From: Flavobacteriales bacterium
GTDB lineage: Bacteria > Bacteroidota > Bacteroidia > Flavobacteriales_F > PHOS-HE28
NCBI GenBank assembly: GCA_016705955.1
Contig: JADJKO010000002.1
Location: forward strand, 1-64,000
Direction: 5' to 3'
Length of the DNA stretch: 64,000 bases
How positions within the stretch are numbered: the first letter of the stretch is position 1; each line of letters begins with the position of its first letter. Under the pieces are notes generated by a model. The model was not told the DNA's origin. It ran no database searches and worked only from the letters and a program-made list of their open reading frames with translations. A program made the translations under genes and the position numbers. Shown piece by piece: positions 53,130 through 61,466 of the stretch.

Positions 53130-53149
53130 GGGCGAGGCGTGCCTCGCCC
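53130..53149. repeat. GTAGGGGCG-type palindrome between rpoA and rplQ
   Basis: GGGCGAGGC-GT-GCCTCGCCC within GTAGGGGCGAGG...CCTCGCCCTGTAC, directly after the rpoA stop. Confidence 0.75.
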
Positions 53150-53177
53150 TGTACAGCACACCACAGAGGAAAAAGTC

Positions 53178-53693
53178 ATGAGACACGGAAACAAGAACAA
53201 CGCACTAGGTCGCAAGAAGGCCCATCGTGGAGCCCTGCTGAGCAACTTGGCGGTGGCCCTGATCGAACACAAGCGCATCGAGACCACCTTGGCGAAGGCG
53301 CGCGCGCTGCGCATCTACGTGGAGCCGCTGCTCACCAAGAGCAAGGCCGATAGCACGCACAGCCGTCGTGTGGTCTTCAGTCACTTGCAGGACAAGGAGG
53401 CCACGGCTTCCCTGTTCCGTGATGTGGCACCGAAGATCGCGGAGCGCGCTGGTGGCTACACGCGCATCATCAAGTTGGGCAACCGCTTGGGCGATGCCGC
53501 CGAGATGGCCATGATCGAACTGGTGGACTTCAACACGATCTACGTGAAGGAGAAAGCTGGTGCGGAAGCCAAGAAGACGCGCCGCAGTCGCCGCAGCACC
53601 GGTGGTGCGAAAGCGAAGGCCGCTGACACTACGGAGGAAGCAAAGCCCGAGGCTCCGGCTGAAGGTGGTGAGGAGGAAGCGAAGAGCGAGTAG
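53178..53693 (+). CDS. rplQ: 50S ribosomal protein L17 with acidic/Ala-rich tail
   Basis: 171 residues from MRHGNKNNALGRKKAHRGALL. The core ends near residue 125; a low-complexity tail (AEAKKTRRSRRSTGGAKAKA...GGEEEAKSE) follows, an extension also known in other Bacteroidota. Last gene of the alpha section. Confidence 0.95.
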   Translation: MRHGNKNNALGRKKAHRGALLSNLAVALIEHKRIETTLAKARALRIYVEPLLTKSKADSTHSRRVVFSHLQDKEATASLFRDVAPKIAERAGGYTRIIKLGNRLGDAAEMAMIELVDFNTIYVKEKAGAEAKKTRRSRRSTGGAKAKAADTTEEAKPEAPAEGGEEEAKSE

Positions 53694-53713
53694 TCGCAGA
53701 ACACTGATCCGAT

Positions 53714-53739
53714 CGAAGGGCTCCGCAAGGGGCCCTTCG
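53714..53739 (+). terminator. Terminator at the end of the ribosomal operon
   Basis: CGAAGGGC-...-GGCCCTTCG hairpin followed by TCATTTC, 20 nt after rplQ. The remaining 53740-53989 shows no gene that I can support. Confidence 0.7.
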
Positions 53740-53989
53740 TCATTTCAGATAACGCACGCTCATGATCTCTGCGGCAATTCGCGGCGATCTCCTCCGGTGT
53801 TCTCTTATTGATCACCATACCGATAGGCGGATGGATCCGATAAGATCGTCCGGGGTGTACCCTTCGGTCCGCAGGATAGCGAGCACACAATGACAGAGGA
53901 CACCCTGGCTGTTCACGGTCGGGGTGTTCAAAGTACGGGCCTGCTCCTGCGCTGCGCGTAGGGACGGAATGGGTCATCTTCGTCAACCC

Positions 53990-55456
53990 ATGGAAGTAGA
54001 GTCCTCATTCACCGAAAAACTGATGGCCAGCCCTGCGCTGCCCTTCATGGCATTCCTGTGCGTGCTCTTGCTCTTCGGTTTCCTCTGGTTCCGGCGGCTC
54101 GCACGGACGTTGCAAGAGCATTTCGACAAGCAGGAATTTTCCGGCGCCACGCGGTTCGACCTGGAGGAGGCGCGTTCCACGGCCATCGCTTCCCGACAGA
54201 CCGCGAAGTTCTTCGGCCTCCTGCTCTTCGGTGGCTACCTCGCCTACGTGGCGATCCAAGGCACGCCGATGTACGGCTACGCGATGGAGTGGCTCAACCT
54301 CGCAGTGCGCTGGACCCATGTGATCGCCGGCATCATGTGGATCGGAGCTTCGTTCTACTTCATCTTTTTGGAGAACAATCTCAACCGCACCGAAGGCTTG
54401 CGCGATGAGCTCGCCGGCAACCTCTGGGCGATCCATGGCGGTGGCTTCTACTACGTGGAGAAGTACAAGGTGGCGCCGAAGGAGATCCCGAAGCACCTGC
54501 ACTGGTTCAAGTACGAGGCCTACTTCACCTGGCTCAGTGGCGTGTCGCTGCTGTTCATCGTGTATTACGCCGATGCGCGTTCGTTCATGATCGATCCCAC
54601 CATCGCGGAGCTCTCGACGGCGGCGGCGTTGGGCATCGGCATTGGATCGATGGTGCTGGGTTGGGTGATCTACGATATGATGAGCAGATCGCGACTTGTC
54701 TTGCGACAGGACCTCTTTGCACTTGTCGGTCTGCTGGTTCTTGGTGTGATCACCTATGCGCTCACGCATCTGCTCAGTGGTCGCGCGGCGTACATCCATG
54801 TGGGCGCACTGCTCGGGACGATCATGGCGGGCAACGTCTTCTTCACCATCATCCCCAGCCAGAAGGCTTTGGTGCGCGCGGCGAAGACCGGTCAACCGCT
54901 GGATGCATCACTGGGGAAGAAAGCCGGACAGCGCAGTTTGCACAACAACTACATCACGTTGCCGGTGGTCTTCATCATGATCAGCAACCACTTCCCGAGC
55001 ACGTTCGGGCACAGTGGCAATTGGATCGTCCTGATGGTGATCACCGTGGCCAGCATGGGCATCAAGCACTACTGGAACCTGCTGGAACGCGGCATCAAAC
55101 AGACGTGGGTGTTGGTGATCAGCATCCTGGCCTTGGTGATCTTGAGCATGGCGATCTCACCCGCCTTCGAGGACACGCTGGACGCTGCCATCCCCGCTAC
55201 CTTCGAGGAAGCGAACGCCGTGATCCAAACCCGATGTATACAGTGTCACAGCGCCAACCCGACCGATGATCAATGGCCTAATGCACCAAACGGCGTGATG
55301 TACGATACTCCGCAACAGATCCAAGCCATGGCCGACAAGATCATGACCCGCGCCGTGCGCACGCACTCCATGCCACTGGGCAACAAGACGAATATGACGG
55401 AGGAGGAGCGGACGGTGTTGAAGCGGTGGATACTTCAAGGAGCGAAGACACCATGA
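53990..55456 (+). CDS. puuD: Membrane urate hydroxylase (PuuD) with C-terminal cytochrome c domain
   Basis: 488 residues from the ATG at 53990 (MEVESSFTEKLMASP). About eight membrane spans, with His-containing helices such as AVRWTHVIAGIMWIGASFYFIFLENNLN and ALLGTIMAGNVFFTIIP, match the DUF989-type urate oxidase domain. The C-terminal ~80 residues are a periplasmic c-type cytochrome with heme site TRCIQCHSANPT and a likely Met ligand in HSMPLGNK. It oxidises urate to 5-hydroxyisourate, sending electrons to the respiratory chain instead of making peroxide. First gene of the purine cluster. Confidence 0.92.
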   Translation: MEVESSFTEKLMASPALPFMAFLCVLLLFGFLWFRRLARTLQEHFDKQEFSGATRFDLEEARSTAIASRQTAKFFGLLLFGGYLAYVAIQGTPMYGYAMEWLNLAVRWTHVIAGIMWIGASFYFIFLENNLNRTEGLRDELAGNLWAIHGGGFYYVEKYKVAPKEIPKHLHWFKYEAYFTWLSGVSLLFIVYYADARSFMIDPTIAELSTAAALGIGIGSMVLGWVIYDMMSRSRLVLRQDLFALVGLLVLGVITYALTHLLSGRAAYIHVGALLGTIMAGNVFFTIIPSQKALVRAAKTGQPLDASLGKKAGQRSLHNNYITLPVVFIMISNHFPSTFGHSGNWIVLMVITVASMGIKHYWNLLERGIKQTWVLVISILALVILSMAISPAFEDTLDAAIPATFEEANAVIQTRCIQCHSANPTDDQWPNAPNGVMYDTPQQIQAMADKIMTRAVRTHSMPLGNKTNMTEEERTVLKRWILQGAKTP

Positions 55457-55472
55457 CCGCGGCACTCATATC

Positions 55473-55537
55473 AACCGCAGAGATGCAGAGGGCGCGGAGA
55501 ATGCGGATCCCTCTGCGTTCTCTGCATCTCTGCGGTT
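55473..55537. repeat. Palindromic element with 18-bp perfect arms (CGCAGAG type)
   Basis: Arms AACCGCAGAGATGCAGAG (55473-55490) and CTCTGCATCTCTGCGGTT (55520-55537) enclose 29 nt with further partial pairing. It fills the spacer between puuD and the allantoinase gene. It lacks a T-tract and so is not a typical terminator. Confidence 0.8.
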
Positions 55538-55553
55538 CATCGCATTCGGTTTG

Positions 55554-56897
55554 ATGGAGAGCGTAGCGATCCATAGCAGACGTGTGGTCCTTCCCAGCGG
55601 TGTGCTCGAAGCCACGCTCATCATCGCCGATGGCAAGATCTCCGAGGTTCTCCCCGGCAAAGTGGAACGCGAGAACATTCCCTTCGAAAGCGTCGGCAAC
55701 AAAGTGATCATGCCCGGTGTGATCGACGCGCACGTCCACATCAACGAGCCGGGCCGCACGGAGTGGGAGGGGTTTGAGACCGCGACGAAAGCCGCTGCTG
55801 CCGGAGGCATCACCACCATGATCGAGATGCCGCTGAACGCCAGCCCCGTCACCACCACGGTCGCTGCGCTGAAGTTGAAGCTGGAAGCCGCGAAAGGCAA
55901 GCTGCACGTCAACGTCGGTTTCTACGGCGGCGTGATCCCCAGCAACATCGACGACCTCGATGAACTGCTGAAGTCTGGCGTCTTCGGCATCAAGGCCTTC
56001 CTCACGCACTCGGGCATCGATGAGTTCCCGAACGTCACCGAAGCGGATCTGCGCAAGGCTTTGCCGATCCTGAAGAAGCACGATGCGACCTTGTTGGTAC
56101 ACTGCGAGTTGGAGGATGCGAACACGCAACACGTAACCCATCAACCCGTAACAGATCCGCGTAGCTACGCCGCCTATCTGGCATCACGGCCTCCCCATTG
56201 GGAAACCGACGCCATCGCCCTCATGATCCGCCTCAGCGAGGAGTACGACGTCCACGTCCACATCGTACACGTCTCTTCCTCTGAAGCGCTGCCCTTGATC
56301 CGCGACGCGAAGAAGCGCGGACTGCGCATCACCGCCGAGACCTGTCCGCACTACCTCGTGTTCTGCGCGGAAGAGATCCCCGATGGCGCCACCGAGTTCA
56401 AGTGCGCACCACCGATCCGTGAACGGGCCAACAACTCGCTGCTCTGGGAAGCGCTGAAGGATGGCACGCTCGACTTCGTAGCCACCGACCACAGCCCTGC
56501 ACCGCCGGACATCAAGGAGCATGCGAGCGGCAACTTCATGAAGGCCTGGGGCGGCATCGCGGGCTTGCAGTTCCTCCTGCCTGCGTTCTGGACCGGTGCG
56601 AAGGAGCGGGGCTTCACGCTGGAGGATGTCGCGCGGTTGCTTTGCGAGCATCCGGCGGACTTCCTTGGGCTGAAGCCGAAAGGCCGCATCGCTCCCGGCT
56701 GCGATGCTGACCTGGTGATCTGGGATCCGGAGGCGAGCTTTGTGGTGAAGGAGGAGGATATCCAACACCGGCACAAGCTTACGCCGTATCACGGGAGCAC
56801 CTTGAATGGGGTGGTAGAGCGGACGGTGGTGGGAGGGAGAACAGGATATAGAGTAGGTAGATTCGTGAACCTTGGGTTACCCTCATTACATCTGTGA
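55554..56897 (+). CDS. allB: Allantoinase
   Basis: 447 residues from the ATG at 55554. Metal-binding motifs: GVIDAHVHINEPGRTEWEGFET, the carbamylated-Lys region VFGIKAFLTHSG, VHCELEDANTQHV, VHIVHVSSSEALPLI and DFVATDHSPAPPDIK. It is a cyclic amidohydrolase opening allantoin to allantoate. Neighbours (puuD, allantoicase) support this over dihydroorotase or hydantoinase. The stop overlaps the next start (TGATG). Confidence 0.93.
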   Translation: MESVAIHSRRVVLPSGVLEATLIIADGKISEVLPGKVERENIPFESVGNKVIMPGVIDAHVHINEPGRTEWEGFETATKAAAAGGITTMIEMPLNASPVTTTVAALKLKLEAAKGKLHVNVGFYGGVIPSNIDDLDELLKSGVFGIKAFLTHSGIDEFPNVTEADLRKALPILKKHDATLLVHCELEDANTQHVTHQPVTDPRSYAAYLASRPPHWETDAIALMIRLSEEYDVHVHIVHVSSSEALPLIRDAKKRGLRITAETCPHYLVFCAEEIPDGATEFKCAPPIRERANNSLLWEALKDGTLDFVATDHSPAPPDIKEHASGNFMKAWGGIAGLQFLLPAFWTGAKERGFTLEDVARLLCEHPADFLGLKPKGRIAPGCDADLVIWDPEASFVVKEEDIQHRHKLTPYHGSTLNGVVERTVVGGRTGYRVGRFVNLGLPSLHL

Positions 56898-57226
56898 TGT
56901 CGAAGCTGAGATGCAACTGCGGCCATGTGATCGTCGATCAAACCGATGACTTGCCGTACAAAGCCGAGATCGTTCCTGATCAGAACTATGGTGCCATCTT
57001 CGATGCGGTAACAGATTCAGTTTGCAAGGAGGACACGTCATCAGGCCAAGCGGACGCCTTCACGGGTGTTTGGATCGCCAACACGAAGCGTATGTATCAG
57101 TGCGAGGTCTGTGGTCGGATCCTCATCCAGACCGGATCCGGGGATCGATACATGTCGTTTCTGCCGGAAGATCAGGAGGGAAGGAACATCATTGGTGGGA
57201 TTACTGCGAGCGATGGAAAGAACTGA
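56897..57226 (+). CDS. Hypothetical small protein with zinc-ribbon-like cysteines
   Basis: 109 residues from the ATG at 56897, sharing a base with the allB stop. It begins MSKLRCNCGHVIVDQTDDLPYKAEIV and has a second pair in MYQCEVCGRILIQTG, so two Cys pairs that could bind zinc. Similar small proteins occur in many bacteria without known function. Its position between allB and allantoicase suggests cotranscription only. Confidence 0.72.
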   Translation: MSKLRCNCGHVIVDQTDDLPYKAEIVPDQNYGAIFDAVTDSVCKEDTSSGQADAFTGVWIANTKRMYQCEVCGRILIQTGSGDRYMSFLPEDQEGRNIIGGITASDGKN

Positions 57227-58259
57227 AAGAGCCCCCGCCTTCACCCACCTCATCGACCTCGCCGCCGAGCGCTTTGGGGGCCAGGTGTTATGGTGTACCG
57301 ATGACTTCTTCGCCGAGAAGGAGAACCTGATCAAGCCCAGCACGCCGGTCTTCATCGCGGACAAGTACACCGACCGCGGCAAGTGGATGGACGGCTGGGA
57401 AAGTCGCCGCAAGCGCACGGAAGGTCATGACCAAGCCGTGATCAAGCTCGGTGCCGCCGGGGTGATCAAGGGCTTCGATGTGGATACGGCCCACTTCCTC
57501 GGCAACCAACCGCAGTCGTGTACCATCGAGGCCTGCTATGCACCGGATGGGAACTGGGAGAAGGCGGAATGGGTGGAGGTACTTGGCAAGACCGTGCTGA
57601 ACCCGGGAAGCCAACACTTCGTCGAAGCGGTTGTTGGTTCTTCGTTGTTGGTTGATGGGCTGCCGACCACAACGCCGAGCAACCAACAACCAGCAACCAA
57701 CAACCAATTCACCCACGTCAAGCTCCACATCTACCCCGATGGCGGCGTGGCCCGGCTCCGCGTCTACGGCGAGGTGAAGCGCGACTGGTCAACGGTGAAG
57801 CCTGACGAGATCGTCGACCTGGCCTCTGCGCAGAACGGCGCGCTATCGATCCAGTGCAACGACATGTTCTTCAGTCACATGAACAACCTGATCATGCCCG
57901 GCCGTGGCGTACACATGGGCGATGGCTGGGAGACCAAGCGCAACCGCACGCCCAACAACCGCGACTGGGTGATCGTACGGCTCGCGCACAAGGGCATCAT
58001 CCAAAAGGCGCTGATCGATACCTGCCACTTCAAAGGCAACTATCCGGATTCTTTCACACTGGAAGGCTGCAACAGCGACAGGGACGATCTCACCAACGCA
58101 CAGTGGAGCACCATCATTGAACGCACCAAGCTCCAAGCGGATTACGAGCATCCCTTTGAAAAGGAGGTCGTTTGCAAAGCCCCGGTGTCGCATGTACGTT
58201 TGAGCATCTTCCCCGATGGCGGTGTGAGCCGCATGCGCTTGTGGGGAACGATCGTGTGA
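57213..58259 (+). CDS. alc: Allantoicase with an in-frame palindromic insert
   Basis: 348 residues from the ATG at 57213 (MERTERAPAFTHLIDLAAERFGG), overlapping the previous gene by 14 nt. Two homologous halves are visible: DDFFAEKENLIKPSTPVF...GWESRRKR...DTAHFLGNQP...LHIYPDGGVARLRVYG and NDMFFSHMNNLIMPGRGV...GWETKRNR...DTCHFKGNYP...LSIFPDGGVSRMRLWG. Hydrolyses allantoate to ureidoglycolate and urea. Residues ~139-165 (VVGSSLLVDGLP, TTTPSNQQPATNN) come from a palindrome at 57629-57705 and are extra relative to the second half. Confidence 0.93.
   Translation: MERTERAPAFTHLIDLAAERFGGQVLWCTDDFFAEKENLIKPSTPVFIADKYTDRGKWMDGWESRRKRTEGHDQAVIKLGAAGVIKGFDVDTAHFLGNQPQSCTIEACYAPDGNWEKAEWVEVLGKTVLNPGSQHFVEAVVGSSLLVDGLPTTTPSNQQPATNNQFTHVKLHIYPDGGVARLRVYGEVKRDWSTVKPDEIVDLASAQNGALSIQCNDMFFSHMNNLIMPGRGVHMGDGWETKRNRTPNNRDWVIVRLAHKGIIQKALIDTCHFKGNYPDSFTLEGCNSDRDDLTNAQWSTIIERTKLQADYEHPFEKEVVCKAPVSHVRLSIFPDGGVSRMRLWGTIV
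57629..57705. repeat. Palindrome inserted within the allantoicase coding sequence
   Basis: Arms 57629-57654 (GGTTGTTGGTTCTTCGTTGT...) and 57680-57705 match as inverted repeats at 23 of 26 positions, with a 25-nt loop. The arms consist of the TTGTTGG heptamer also found at 34099-34127. The reading frame is kept through it. Confidence 0.8.
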
Positions 58260-58273
58260 AACGCGAATAGATG

Positions 58274-58375
58274 AACTGCCACGACGCTATCGACGCAACG
58301 GGAGCGCAACGTTCTGATGAGCTGCCCTGTTTTAGTTGCGTAGCGTATTCGTCGCGCCGTCGCGCCGTCGCGGTT
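58274..58375. repeat. Imperfect palindrome (GACGCAACG type) between alc and uraD
   Basis: AACTGCCACGACGC...GACGCAACGGGAGCGCAACG on the left, and TTGCGTAGCGTATTCGTCGC...GTCGCGGTT on the right. Related to the elements at 58905 and 59336. Confidence 0.65.
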
Positions 58376-58386
58376 AGCTCTTTCCC

Positions 58387-58890
58387 ATGACCATCGACCA
58401 ACTCAACCGCCTCTCCGAAGCCGATGCGACCACGGCCTTCGAGCAATGCTGCGGTGCTGCGCAATGGATGGAGCGCATGGTGTTCGCGCGTCCTTTCGAG
58501 CAACTCAGTGAAGTGCTGGAGACCAGCGATACCATCTGGGAGGAGTGCGACGTGGACGATTACGAAGAAGCCTTCACGCACCACCCGCGTATCGGTGATG
58601 TGGAAAGTCTGGCGAAGAAGTACGCGAATACGAAGACCTGGGCTGCTGGCGAGCAGAAGGGCGTTGACGGCGCCGACCATGCCGTGATCGAGAAGCTCGC
58701 TACAGGCAACACCACGTACGAGGAGAAGTTCGGCCACATCTTCATCGTATGCGCCACCGGTAAGAGCGCTGCTGAAATGCTCGCGATACTCGAAGCGCGG
58801 ATTAAGAACGACCCCAAGGACGAGATCCTGATCGCTGCGGGGGAGCAGAACAAGATCACGCGGTTACGGTTGAAGAAGTTGTTGGCGTGA
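58387..58890 (+). CDS. uraD: 2-oxo-4-hydroxy-4-carboxy-5-ureidoimidazoline (OHCU) decarboxylase
   Basis: 167 residues, the family length. EEAFTHHPRIGDVESLAKKY holds the catalytic histidine; EKFGHIFIVCATGKSAAEMLAILEARIKND and ITRLRLKKLL are the conserved C-terminal part. It converts OHCU to S-allantoin, following HIU hydrolase in the pathway. Confidence 0.94.
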   Translation: MTIDQLNRLSEADATTAFEQCCGAAQWMERMVFARPFEQLSEVLETSDTIWEECDVDDYEEAFTHHPRIGDVESLAKKYANTKTWAAGEQKGVDGADHAVIEKLATGNTTYEEKFGHIFIVCATGKSAAEMLAILEARIKNDPKDEILIAAGEQNKITRLRLKKLLA

Positions 58891-58904
58891 AATGCAATTG
58901 CACC

Positions 58905-58938
58905 GCAACGACGCGACGACGCAACGGGAACGCCACGG
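58905..58938 (+). repeat. Half of a GACGCAACG-type palindrome, 5' of the GxxExxY gene
   Basis: GACGCAACGGGAACGCCACG at 58918-58937 is repeated exactly at 59345-59364 on the other side of the GxxExxY gene. Confidence 0.75.
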
Positions 58939-58939
58939 A

Positions 58940-59323
58940 ATGCATGAGAATGAAATAGCGGAGGGTATCGTGGAAGGAGCATTCAGGGTGCATCGATGGT
59001 TTGGCCCCGGATTGCTGGAGAACGCCTACGAGGCGTGCTTGGCTTATGAACTGATCGACATGGGCTTAAAGGTGGAGCAGCAGGTGCCATTGCCGCTGGT
59101 CTATCGGGAGGTTCGCTTGGATGCGGGCTACCGGCTGGACTTGTGGGTGGAACGGAAGGTCATTGTTGAGGTAAAGGCGGTGGATGAATTGCATCCGGTG
59201 CATACCGCACAGGTGCTCACCTATTTGAAACTGACCGGGAACACCTTGGGCTTAGTCATCAACTTCCATAACGCCCTCCTGAAGAATGGGATCCGTCGTA
59301 TCGTCAACAACCTTGTCGAGTAG
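58940..59323 (+). CDS. GxxExxY protein (PD-(D/E)XK nuclease-like)
   Basis: 127 residues from the ATG at 58940; the frame extends upstream only into the repeat. The naming motif is GPGLLENAYEACLAYEL. YRLDLWVERKVIVEVKAVDEL shows D...ExK as in PD-(D/E)XK nucleases, and VHTAQVLTYLKLTGNTLGLVINFH is the usual continuation. Biochemical function is unknown. It is the only gene in this stretch with no link to purines, and it is framed by 20-bp direct repeats, suggesting insertion. Confidence 0.85.
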   Translation: MHENEIAEGIVEGAFRVHRWFGPGLLENAYEACLAYELIDMGLKVEQQVPLPLVYREVRLDAGYRLDLWVERKVIVEVKAVDELHPVHTAQVLTYLKLTGNTLGLVINFHNALLKNGIRRIVNNLVE

Positions 59324-59335
59324 CGAATGCAGTTG

Positions 59336-59413
59336 AACCGCCACGACGCAACGGGAACGCCACGTATCAGGGTGGCGTTGCGCATTCGTTGCGTCGATAG
59401 CGCCGTTGCGGTT
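59336..59413. repeat. GACGCAACG-type palindromic element 3' of the GxxExxY gene
   Basis: AACCGCCACGACGCAACGGG...AACGCCAC, 8-nt loop, GTGGCGTT...TTGCGTCG...TTGCGGTT. The inner arms 59356-59363 and 59372-59379 pair perfectly. Confidence 0.75.
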
Positions 59414-59425
59414 AACCTTTGAGCA

Positions 59426-59767
59426 ATGTCCACCATTTCCACACACGTCCTCGACACCGCCCGTGGCACACCTGCCCGTGGCGTTCGCATCACCCTGCAA
59501 CGCTCCACCGCAGAACACAAGTGGGAAGACATCGCCATGGGCAGCACCAACGCCGATGGCCGCATACCTGACCTGCTGCCGAAGGACACCAAGCTGGCAG
59601 AAGGCATCTACCGCATGCGCTTCGATGTCTCGGCCTACTTCAGCGAGCACAAGACCAAGAGCTTCTACCCGTACATCGAGGTGGTGTTCGAACTTGCGGC
59701 GGATGGGCACTACCATGTGCCGCTGCTGTTGAGCCCATGGGGGTACAGCACCTATCGCGGCAGCTGA
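59426..59767 (+). CDS. uraH: 5-hydroxyisourate hydrolase (transthyretin-like)
   Basis: 113 residues. ISTHVLDTARGTPARGV at the start (catalytic His), HKWEDIAMGSTNADGRIPDL, FYPYIEVVFEL, HYHVPLLLSPWGYSTYRGS with the diagnostic C-terminal YRGS. It hydrolyses HIU made by PuuD to OHCU, used by UraD. Confidence 0.95.
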   Translation: MSTISTHVLDTARGTPARGVRITLQRSTAEHKWEDIAMGSTNADGRIPDLLPKDTKLAEGIYRMRFDVSAYFSEHKTKSFYPYIEVVFELAADGHYHVPLLLSPWGYSTYRGS

Positions 59768-59816
59768 GTTCTTCACCCTCGCGCGTTTATCACTTTCGAA
59801 CACTCGAACGCATTCC

Positions 59817-61265
59817 ATGAACTCCAGCATTTCATCCAAAGACAAGTCCCGCATCCTCGCCTCCCTCGGCAAGGCCAACAAAGCTTTCCAGCAGATCTAC
59901 CCCGGCGACAAGCCCGACCGCCAGCCCGTTCATACCGTGTACGGTGGCGCGGATCTCTTCAAAGCGGATACCGCGCAGAAGATGTCCAACGCCGCGCTGA
60001 AGACGTTCACGGAGAACGCCGCCGACTTCACCGAGTTCGCACGCGCCATCGAGCTGCCCGGCCATGACAAGCTGCCGAAGAAGTTGTCCGATCAGATGAA
60101 AATGGAGAAGCGTTTGGACAAGCTCGCTGCGAGCAAGAGCCAACAACATCTCTACAAGGCAGATCCGAATTGGCTGGCGCACGCCACCTACAACAAGGTG
60201 ATCCAAAAACTGCGCACCGAAGCGCTGGAGGATTTCCGAATCGACTTCGAGGACGGTTTCGGCAACCGTAGCTGGGAGGAGGAGGACGCCACCGCTGCAC
60301 AGGCTGCCGTGGAAGTCGCGAAAGGCATGAAAGCGAAATCGCTGTCGCCTTTTATCGGCATCCGCATCAAGCCCTTCACCGAGGACCTGAAGGAACGCGG
60401 CGCGCGCACGCTCGACATCTTCCTCACCACGCTCGCGAGCAAGACCGGCGGCAAGCTCCCGAACAACTTCGTAGTAATGCTACCCAAAGTGTCGATCCCC
60501 GAGCAGATCTCCGCGCTGGTGCAGCTCTTCGAGGTGATCGAGGCCAACACCAAGATCACCAGAGGCGCATTGAAGATGGAGATGATGGTGGAGACCACGC
60601 AGGCCACCATCGGCGCCGATGGCAGCAACCCCCTACGCCGTTTCGTGCTCGCCAGCAAGGGCCGCATGATCGCCACGGCCTTCGGCACCTACGACTACAC
60701 CGCCGCCAACAACATCACCGCGAAGTACCAGGACATGGGCCACGCCGTTTGCGATTTCGCGCACATGATGATGAAGGTCGCGCTCGGCGCCACCGGCATC
60801 TGGCTCAGCGATGGCGCCACCAACGTCATGCCCATCGGTCCGCATCGTGGTGCGAAGCTCACCCCAATGCAACGCGCGGAGAACAAGGCCGTGATCCACC
60901 GCAACTGGAAAAAGGCGTACGACCACACGCGCCACTCGCTCTGGAAGGGCCTCTACCAGGGCTGGGACCTCAACCCCGCGCAATTCCCCATGCGCTACGC
61001 CGCCGTCTACAGCTTCTTCCTGGAGAGCTACGACGATGCCGCCGCGCGCCTCAAAGCCTTCGTGGAACGCGCCGCCCGCGCCACCCTCACCAGCGATGTC
61101 TTCGACGATGCCGCCACCGGTCAGGGCCTGCTCAACTACTTCCTGCGCGGGTTGAACTGCGGTGCGATCAGCGAGGAGGAGGCGTTGGCCACCGGACTCT
61201 CGTTGGCGGAGATCCGGACGCGATCGTTCTTGAAGATCCTGGAAGGAAGAAGGGAACGCAGATGA
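59817..61265 (+). CDS. DUF6986 protein, HpcH/HpaI aldolase-like, in the purine cluster
   Basis: 482 residues. The middle shows a CitE/HpcH-type TIM barrel: FRIDFEDGFGNRSWEEEDATA, FIGIRIKPFTEDLKERGARTLDIFL, NFVVMLPKVSIPEQISALVQLFEVIE and KMEMMVETTQATIG, with acidic residues that would hold a metal. Members are often labelled phosphoenolpyruvate kinase or aldolase and, as I recall, occur with allantoicase/urate genes in other phyla. No ureidoglycolate lyase is seen here, so it may act on ureidoglycolate, glyoxylate or a product of it. That is inference only. Confidence 0.8.
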   Translation: MNSSISSKDKSRILASLGKANKAFQQIYPGDKPDRQPVHTVYGGADLFKADTAQKMSNAALKTFTENAADFTEFARAIELPGHDKLPKKLSDQMKMEKRLDKLAASKSQQHLYKADPNWLAHATYNKVIQKLRTEALEDFRIDFEDGFGNRSWEEEDATAAQAAVEVAKGMKAKSLSPFIGIRIKPFTEDLKERGARTLDIFLTTLASKTGGKLPNNFVVMLPKVSIPEQISALVQLFEVIEANTKITRGALKMEMMVETTQATIGADGSNPLRRFVLASKGRMIATAFGTYDYTAANNITAKYQDMGHAVCDFAHMMMKVALGATGIWLSDGATNVMPIGPHRGAKLTPMQRAENKAVIHRNWKKAYDHTRHSLWKGLYQGWDLNPAQFPMRYAAVYSFFLESYDDAAARLKAFVERAARATLTSDVFDDAATGQGLLNYFLRGLNCGAISEEEALATGLSLAEIRTRSFLKILEGRRERR

Positions 61266-61310
61266 CGCAGACGAAGCGCGCGGATAACCGCAGATCTGAA
61301 ATCGCTGATA

Positions 61311-61350
61311 GGCACGTCGAACCCTGAGCTTGTCGAGGGGTGGGCGTGCC
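61311..61350. repeat. CCCTGAGCTTGTCGA palindromic repeat
   Basis: GGCACG...CCCTGAGCTTGTCGAGGGG...CGTGCC; the core CCCTGAGCTTGTCGA(A)GGG is a word I recall as scattered through many environmental genomes. Confidence 0.65.
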
Positions 61351-61397
61351 GGCTCGAAGACTCGCCGTCGGGCTATTCGCTACAAGTCCGCACTCGG

Positions 61398-61441
61398 CGT
61401 TCCTCCTCGCTTGCGGGCTTTCCGCTTCTATCCCTCACGCA
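61398..61441 (+). repeat. 44-bp direct repeat, copy 1
   Basis: CGTTCCTCCTCGCTTGCGGG ... CCCTCACGCA, identical to 62812-62855. The pair brackets the pseudogene, the xdh tail fragment and the PIN toxin-antitoxin genes. Confidence 0.85.
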
Positions 61442-61466
61442 AAATGCCAAACGCGTCAGGGCATGG

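Noticed and set aside
53740..53989. Possible DUF433-like antitoxin remnant on the minus strand (TPEEIAANCRRDHERA)
   Set aside because: The match is short and frames around it do not join into a family domain.
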